Shown: in pieces, positions 63,160 to 64,000 of the stretch
How positions within the stretch are numbered: position 1 is the first letter of the stretch
Layout: each line of letters opens with the position of its first letter
Source of the DNA: Ascaris suum
Lineage: Eukaryota > Nematoda > Chromadorea > Rhabditida > Ascarididae
Assembly: GCA_013433145.1 (NCBI GenBank)
Contig: CM024173.1
Span: 11,862,322 to 11,926,321 of the forward strand
Length of the DNA: 64,000 nt
Reading direction: 5' to 3'
Program-made: the position numbers and the translations under genes
Notes under the pieces: model-generated
What the model was told of the DNA's origin: nothing
The model's input: only the letters and a program-made list of their open reading frames with translations
The model's database searches: none

Positions 63160-64000
63160 GTAAGTATAGATGGGGGAGGAGAGGGGGGTGGGGGTGGTAG
63201 GAGAAGGGAAGAAGATGCAAATGATTTTCAAAACAGAAAACCAGAAAGTGCTTTCAAAATTGAATGAATTAAGGCAACTCTTAAATATTGCATCATTTTG
63301 AGTCACAACTATATTCTAAGTGAGGTTACTCCAAATATGAAAGATTATTCAGAGTTGAGAATTATTAAAGGCCACTGTTTGTTGGTAGATATTTTAGATC
63401 TCGATTAAAATCTATCGTCTCTTAATTTATGCTCCTCAATGAACAAAAAAAAAAAAAAGAATCGAATAATCTATCATTTAAAAAAAATGCGGCATAATTT
63501 TAGCGCCTAGAAAAATTCAACTTTTACTAACGATGTTCTAAAGCTTTATTATTAAAGCTGAAAATCTTTAAAAAATAAGCCTAATTGCCCAGGTATGCAA
63601 AGGTATGAAAGCTAATATGCTTTCAGAAAAAAAACAACATAATTTTTTATAAATATAGCGATTATCATTTATTATTTCACGCTTATTTATATGCAATTTA
63701 CAAGCGGAAATTTATTGTAATGCAAATATCGAGTAAAATATGGCAAGTTACCAATTTTAATAATGCGAGATGATAAAGAGTTAATAGGTGGATAACTTCA
63801 ACTAGTAATTCAAAAAACCATTTCAATGTTCTATTTTTTGTTTATTATTAGTCGAAGTCGATAATTTAATTCCACAATTTCATTCATTTCAATTCAATTA
63901 CATGTTCTTAAGAAACGTCAATCGATAGCATGTGTATGTAAATTGTGCGTTCATGCGCATCTACCTGAGTGGGTACTATTATTATTCGGCGGTGTTTCGA
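63160..64000 (+). other. AT-rich sequence to the window end, presumed intron
   Basis: After the candidate exon d there is AT-rich sequence with a purine-rich GGGGAGGAGAGGGG stretch at 63171-63200 and no further convincing exon. The plus-strand gene probably continues to the right. Confidence 0.4.

Overview
The window is AT-rich, intron-rich eukaryotic DNA, almost certainly from a chromadorean nematode. The evidence is a minus-strand gene that reads as a LEM-domain/MAN1-C inner nuclear membrane protein of the C. elegans LEM-2 type, and a FMRFamide-receptor-like GPCR. Introns end in short TTTCAG-type acceptors, and there are long (TA)n arrays and many C/G homopolymers. The large introns and low GC resemble parasitic (perhaps spirurid/filarial) genomes more than Caenorhabditis, but the species cannot be named from sequence alone. 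No rRNA gene, intact tRNA, CRISPR array or bacterial-type operon is visible.

Layout. 1-32.2 kb: 5' end of a class A GPCR gene on the minus strand. Exon 1 is at 31722-32221. A phase-matched 54-nt exon carrying the start of TM3 is 26.6 kb away at 5059-5112. The remaining exons probably lie beyond the left edge. The giant intron holds six (TA)n arrays, a two-copy SINE-like repeat, minisatellites and a 20-bp perfect hairpin. 32.2-46 kb: no confidently recognised gene. A few candidate exons with good splice sites lie at 42.7-44.0 kb, with a near-perfect hairpin at 38.85 kb. 46.0-56.6 kb: the lem-2-like gene on the minus strand, with ten exons located. They cover the LEM domain, low-complexity acidic linker, two membrane segments, MSC/winged-helix region and the start of the C-terminal RRM-like domain. 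One internal exon and the 3' end were not found. 56.6-60 kb: simple repeats, a very AT-rich block and two weak minus-strand exons. 60.35-63.2 kb: a chain of plus-strand exons whose phase-compatible joining creates a canonical EGF-like cysteine pattern across an intron; the gene continues to the right.

The genes show no sign of working in one pathway: one is a neuropeptide receptor, one a nuclear-envelope protein and one a predicted secreted or surface protein. At a larger scale, C and A exceed G and T on the plus strand from about 31 to 62 kb, and the opposite tendency holds on both sides. The left switch falls next to the GPCR first exon and the right switch just before the main EGF-gene exon. 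This may mark a germline transcription or replication domain.

Long open frames without homology are common here. Open frames of about 100 codons are expected by chance at this size and composition, so most were not annotated.
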